Source: CALLJL01 sp964627255
GTDB taxonomy: Bacteria > Acidobacteriota > Aminicenantia > Aminicenantales > CALLJL01
NCBI GenBank assembly: GCA_964627255.1
Contig: CAZVIN010000115.1
Location: 37,843-101,842 of the forward strand
DNA length: 64,000 nt
Direction: 5' to 3'
The notes below the pieces were generated by a model. It saw only the letters and a list, made by a program, of their open reading frames with translations. It had not been told where the DNA came from and ran no database searches. A program made the translations under genes and the position numbers. This document shows, in pieces, positions 60,519 through 64,000 of the stretch (positions within the stretch are counted from its first letter, which is position 1; each line of letters starts with the position of its first letter).

Positions 60519-62681
60519 CTATCTTTTTTTCTTTGTTTTAGCAGTCAAATTGGGCTTCATCTGGGCCGCGGTAACTTTTTCTTTCTTAACCAGAAGAGAA
60601 TGTCCATCCATATGGCGCGGAGGTGCAATCCCGAACAATTCTAAAACCGTGGGCGCGATATCGAGAATCGAGGGTGTTGCTGAGTTTAGCAGAAAGTTGG
60701 TGAAAATAACCCCTGGCACCTGACTGGGGTCGATACAGTGGTCGCCGCTCCAGGCTTTCACGTTGGGCTCAAATATTACTGAATTCACTTTACCCGTTAC
60801 TCCATCCCAAGATGCCCGATAGTCTTTATTATAACCGATAATCAGGTCGGGCGCATTTTCCCGGTAAGGACCGGAATAAATCTCGTCTCGGTCGTAGACT
60901 TCGAGGATAGCCCGCTCTCCCGAGGCCTCATCTTTAAGGCCTTTAAGCTTGGCCTTGAGCTCGGCTTTTATTTTTTTGGCCTCCTCGTCGGGCGCCACAA
61001 CTCCTTTTGCTTCCCGGCCTCGCAAGTTAAGATAGAGGCCGCCAAGGCCGAGGGCATAGGCTTGAGTCTTATCCCAATCGACATCTTTAAACCAAGGCCG
61101 GCTTTCTTGGTAGCCTTCTTTGAGTTTTAAATAGCCTTCCCGAAAAAGCCAGGAATTAAGGTTAACCCCGCGGCGAAAACTTTTGAATCCGTGGTCAGAC
61201 ATGACAATTAATTTATCTTTTGGTTGGAGATAGTTCATCACCCTACCAATCAGGCCGTCCATACGGCAATAAAGCTCTTCAATTACTTCTGGGCCGAGCT
61301 CAGCCGGGCCCATAGTTAGGGCGGGATGATTTCTCTCTAAATAGCGCCAGAACATATGCTGGATAGAATCGGTAGTTTCGAAGACGCAGGCGATAACTCC
61401 CTGGCGTCTTTTTTTGAGGGCGTTAAAGAGCATCCTTTCCCATTCCTCATGGTTGGAGTAGGTTAGGTCGAGGAAGGCTTTTTCGGGGAGAGCGCCTTCA
61501 TTAAGCGCCCAAGTATCATTGGCTTCGCCGAGGGTAATAAAGGGTCCTAAAAGCTTGCTCAAATAAATAGAATAATAAAACGGATGTGAAATCGGCAGAG
61601 CCGGTTTTTCGGGGTCGATGTTCAGCGGGGTAAGATAAAGGTTAAAATAGGGTTCGAGGCTGGAGAGATAAAAGCGGGCAATCGCCTGAACTTTTATTCC
61701 TAAACCGAGAGAAAAGGTGAGTCTTATCCAGGGCGAAAAAACTCCTGGTCGCAGCGTAAGGCGTTGCCCGGAGACTTCCACCACCACCTCTTGGGTTTTT
61801 GGCTTTAACCAGATTTTAAGCGGCAACCGAGCCTCGCCGCCATTTTCCAAGCTATTCTCCGGGCCGGAAATGTAGGTATCAATCAGCCCGTTTCTTATCT
61901 CTACGGGGATGGTAACACCGCTCTCCTTCTCATTAAGGCGTTGCGGGTCAGAGGTATAAAAGGAAAAGGTTCCCTGGCTGCCCTTTAAATCAGGCGCACA
62001 CATCCCGGAAAGTAAGTGACCGCGAAATTTTTCGGGCGGGAAAGTGATGGGAACGCGAAGAATGGTTCCTGGTATTCCTTTGTCGCCTAGAATTTTCCAG
62101 AAGGGAAGACTCCGCCTGAAACCCTGAATAACTGGCTTGCCCAAGGGCAAAAATTTCCGGCCGAGACGGAGACGACGCCGGGGTGGCAGAATGCGGGCTG
62201 AAGAAAGAGTGGGGAGATAGGTCCGGGGGTCGCGACTCAAAAAATCAAAGATGTTGTGTTTGGAGGGCTCACAACCGGTCATAAAGGAAGACCAAGCAAC
62301 AGGAGAAATAGCCGGGGTGGTTGTCTTCAGGCGATAGTAACTGCCCTTCTTTTTGAGCTCGGCGAGGTGCGGGAGACGGCCAGCAGCCATAAACTTATCT
62401 GTTAGCTCCGGGTCAAAACCATCCAGCCCGATGATGACCAAGCGCCGGGTTTGACTATGACGGAAAGCCCTTTGCCCTTTTAGCAGGCGAACTAAAAGAC
62501 GAAAAGGCCAGGCCAATAAGGAAAAAAAGGCGGCTAAGAAAGTCAAAAAAAGGACAAGGAAGGAAGAAAGGAACGCAAAACCGGCTCCGGGACCGATATA
62601 GGCTGAGGCGGGAGGAATACTGGACAGGAAAATAATCAAACCTAAAAGAGCTGCTGATAAATGATACTTTTTTAGTCTCAT
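60519..62681 (-). CDS. Alkaline phosphatase superfamily protein, membrane-anchored
   Basis: 720 residues. Two hydrophobic segments near the N-terminus (~9-27 and ~36-60), then the same superfamily core: VIIGLDGFDPELT (~83), SPVAWSSFMTG (~125), TTDSIQHMFWRYL (~430), IVMSDHGFKSFRRGVNLN (~487) and WSGDHCIDPSQVPG (~655). So it is probably membrane-bound with the catalytic domain on the outside. The tail is lysine-rich (AKTKKKR). Start and end overlap neighbours by 1 nt or are 4 nt apart. Confidence 0.83.
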   Translation of the reverse strand: MRLKKYHLSAALLGLIIFLSSIPPASAYIGPGAGFAFLSSFLVLFLTFLAAFFSLLAWPFRLLVRLLKGQRAFRHSQTRRLVIIGLDGFDPELTDKFMAAGRLPHLAELKKKGSYYRLKTTTPAISPVAWSSFMTGCEPSKHNIFDFLSRDPRTYLPTLSSARILPPRRRLRLGRKFLPLGKPVIQGFRRSLPFWKILGDKGIPGTILRVPITFPPEKFRGHLLSGMCAPDLKGSQGTFSFYTSDPQRLNEKESGVTIPVEIRNGLIDTYISGPENSLENGGEARLPLKIWLKPKTQEVVVEVSGQRLTLRPGVFSPWIRLTFSLGLGIKVQAIARFYLSSLEPYFNLYLTPLNIDPEKPALPISHPFYYSIYLSKLLGPFITLGEANDTWALNEGALPEKAFLDLTYSNHEEWERMLFNALKKRRQGVIACVFETTDSIQHMFWRYLERNHPALTMGPAELGPEVIEELYCRMDGLIGRVMNYLQPKDKLIVMSDHGFKSFRRGVNLNSWLFREGYLKLKEGYQESRPWFKDVDWDKTQAYALGLGGLYLNLRGREAKGVVAPDEEAKKIKAELKAKLKGLKDEASGERAILEVYDRDEIYSGPYRENAPDLIIGYNKDYRASWDGVTGKVNSVIFEPNVKAWSGDHCIDPSQVPGVIFTNFLLNSATPSILDIAPTVLELFGIAPPRHMDGHSLLVKKEKVTAAQMKPNLTAKTKKKR

Positions 62682-63973
62682 TATTGAAGCAATCTATTGA
62701 TAATTATCTGACTGCACTCAGCAATCTTGAGGCCGGCGGGCACTTCCTGTGTGGTCCAAAAAAAGGCGTCATCATAGGTATGCATACCTTCCAGGTCAGA
62801 ATCACTAAAAACCTGGTTCTTTTTAACCGAACCTTTAAGGTCAAATCGAGAAAAGGGCAAAGCAATCAGGTCAGGTCCGCGAGGAGTAAGCGGACCGGTA
62901 TAAATTTCTTCGGCAAAGTAAACTTGCTGGATGACCTTTTCCCCGGAATAGCTCAGCTCAAGTAAGGCCTGCTTCACTTCTTCCCGCCAGCGGTCGCGCT
63001 CATAGGGTTCAACTCTTCCCTTAGGAAACTTCCCCCTAAGATTAAGGTAGATGCGACTCGGGTCAAGAGCAAAAGCGACCGATGATTCCTCTAATTCGGA
63101 GAGGCTTTGGGGTTCTGAAGTCGAGAACCTTAGAAGGCCCAGCTCTTTAAGCCAGGCATTAAGGTAGACTTCTTTTTTTAGTTCGCCAAAGCCATGGTCC
63201 GAAAGGAGAAATAGGCCAGAGAGGTCCCCGGTCTCGGCCTGAAATAGTTTAGCTATATGGCCGATGAGGCCATCTAACTCTCGATAATAATTTAAAAAGC
63301 CTTCATGCTCAGGATGGTTTGGGTCAAAACCTGCCTTCCAGAGATAATGATGTAAACGGTCGGTTCCAGTGATCACTAACTCAAAATAATCCCAGTCCAC
63401 TTTCCAATAGAGCTCTAACGCTTTCCTGCGTGATTCCAGGGTCTTTTTTAAATCAGCCCAAAGGATATTATGGTCAGCTCGGGCTGCTGCCGTGTCGACG
63501 TCAATCACGTAATTTAACTCTTTTAATCGCTCTAACTCTTTCGGCGGATAAACAGCTTTAGCCAGGTCGATAGCCACAAATCCAGAAATTAAGACCCCGT
63601 CGAGCGGTCGGGCGGGATAAGTTGCTGGCTGATTGATGACCACACACCTTTTGCCCGCTTGGTTAAGTATTGCCCAGATAGTCGGTACCTGGACATCAAA
63701 GAAGTTGGGAAAGCGCAAGTCATAGGAGTTAGCCTTAAGGTCGGTGAACCCGAAAATGCCGTGCGTTCCAGAATTAGTGCCCGTCATAAAATCAGTCCAG
63801 CTGACCGCGGAAATTTCGGGTAGCGAAGCCCTCATCCGGTGAAGACGGCCGGCTGGGAGGAGAGCCGCTGTTTCGGTTAATATCCCTTTCTGGCAAAAAG
63901 ATGTAAGCAGCGAATAGGGGACACCATCTAAGCCGATGACGGCCACTTTTTTTTGACGCTTCCGGAAAAGCAT
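62681..63973 (-). CDS. Alkaline phosphatase superfamily protein, cytoplasmic form
   Basis: 430 residues with no leader: MLFRKRQKKVAVIGLDGVPYSLL. The superfamily core is shorter: AVIGLDGV (~10), SAVSWTDFMTG (~55), TDRLHHYLWKA (~215) and LLSDHGFGELKKEVYLN (~261). Ser at the nucleophile site as in its neighbours. It starts the operon and has no ribosome site; a TGCTATAAT extended -10 lies 13 nt before the ATG. All three operon paralogues differ in localisation signal. Confidence 0.82.
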   Translation of the reverse strand: MLFRKRQKKVAVIGLDGVPYSLLTSFCQKGILTETAALLPAGRLHRMRASLPEISAVSWTDFMTGTNSGTHGIFGFTDLKANSYDLRFPNFFDVQVPTIWAILNQAGKRCVVINQPATYPARPLDGVLISGFVAIDLAKAVYPPKELERLKELNYVIDVDTAAARADHNILWADLKKTLESRRKALELYWKVDWDYFELVITGTDRLHHYLWKAGFDPNHPEHEGFLNYYRELDGLIGHIAKLFQAETGDLSGLFLLSDHGFGELKKEVYLNAWLKELGLLRFSTSEPQSLSELEESSVAFALDPSRIYLNLRGKFPKGRVEPYERDRWREEVKQALLELSYSGEKVIQQVYFAEEIYTGPLTPRGPDLIALPFSRFDLKGSVKKNQVFSDSDLEGMHTYDDAFFWTTQEVPAGLKIAECSQIIINRLLQ

Positions 63974-63986
63974 TTTGAAGCGAATT

Positions 63987-63995
63987 ATTATAGCA
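63987..63995 (-). promoter_or_regulatory. Extended -10 promoter element of the phosphatase operon
   Basis: Minus strand TGCTATAAT (63995-63987). Its -35 region would fall beyond the right edge. Only 13 nt separate TATAAT from the ATG, so the transcript has almost no leader. Confidence 0.5.
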
Positions 63996-64000
63996 CAGAT

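Noticed and set aside
1..64000. tRNA, rRNA, CRISPR or insertion sequences
   Set aside because: I searched the spacers by eye for tRNA T-arm patterns, repeats with regular spacers and transposase-like frames and found none.

Overview
The window is a chromosomal segment of a Gram-negative bacterium. Lipid A/Kdo genes (lpxB, waaA), apolipoprotein N-acyltransferase (lnt), type II secretion-like pseudopilins, Tat-type leaders (KRRxFL), lipoproteins and an outer-membrane barrel protein all point that way. The gene set (AmmeMemoRadiSam radical SAM enzyme, DUF362, DUF6599-like protein, Tat-exported D-aminoacylase, several alkaline-phosphatase-superfamily proteins, type 3 ProS) suggests an uncultured lineage near Acidobacteriota/Aminicenantes; that placement is an inference. 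I see no phage, transposase, CRISPR array, rRNA or tRNA. The gene content is mostly housekeeping, with several unusual items inside it.

Layout. 0-2.7 kb (minus): DUF362, Tat-tagged AmrS and a spermidine-synthase-type membrane protein that runs off the left edge. 2.8-4.8 kb (plus): a DUF6599-like exported protein and an AI-2E-family permease. 4.8-10.7 kb (minus): DUF1844-ribF, then pyrR-pyrB-pyrC-rnc-Mth938-like-Cys-rich protein. 11.1-17.4 kb: mazG (plus) facing nfeD-slipin-SPOR-lnt-prfB (minus); prfB carries the classical +1 programmed frameshift. 17.5-21.4 kb: HU and a deoxyhypusine-synthase-like protein (plus), then coaE, PilZ, a LuxR protein with a pseudo-receiver, and a degenerate PilZ (minus). 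21.6-26.5 kb (plus): proS, pcm, DUF192 and a homocysteine methyltransferase/MTHFR fusion. 26.6-31.9 kb (minus): small gene, rpsO-pnp-three pseudopilins-lpxB. 32.2-37.4 kb (plus): waaA, PAP2, D-aminoacylase, M23 peptidase. 37.8-40.2 kb: a small membrane protein and a phosphoglycerate mutase whose two halves are in swapped order. 40.7-44.2 kb: two ABC-2 exporter pairs in one overlapping operon. 44.2-49.4 kb: lipoprotein, small barrel, nitroreductase, metallophosphoesterase, lipid kinase. 49.7-52.8 kb: surface metallopeptidase/propeller/barrel protein. 53.4-54.9 kb: a near-consensus promoter, a candidate Trp-rich leader peptide and trpB2. 55.3-64 kb (minus): three alkaline-phosphatase-superfamily enzymes, an RHH protein, an EMC3/Oxa1-like membrane protein, an aminotransferase and an ornithine-cyclodeaminase homologue.

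Most notable: (1) a circularly permuted cofactor-independent phosphoglycerate mutase at 38530-40227; (2) a candidate tryptophan leader peptide with a W-V-W-W cluster upstream of trpB2; (3) several good promoters whose -10 box lies only 8-13 nt before a start codon (nfeD, waaA, the trp leader, the phosphatase operon), implying leaderless mRNAs; (4) a diverged dispersed intergenic repeat with at least five copies, two of which flank the permuted mutase region; (5) the clustered phosphatase-superfamily operon at the right edge.
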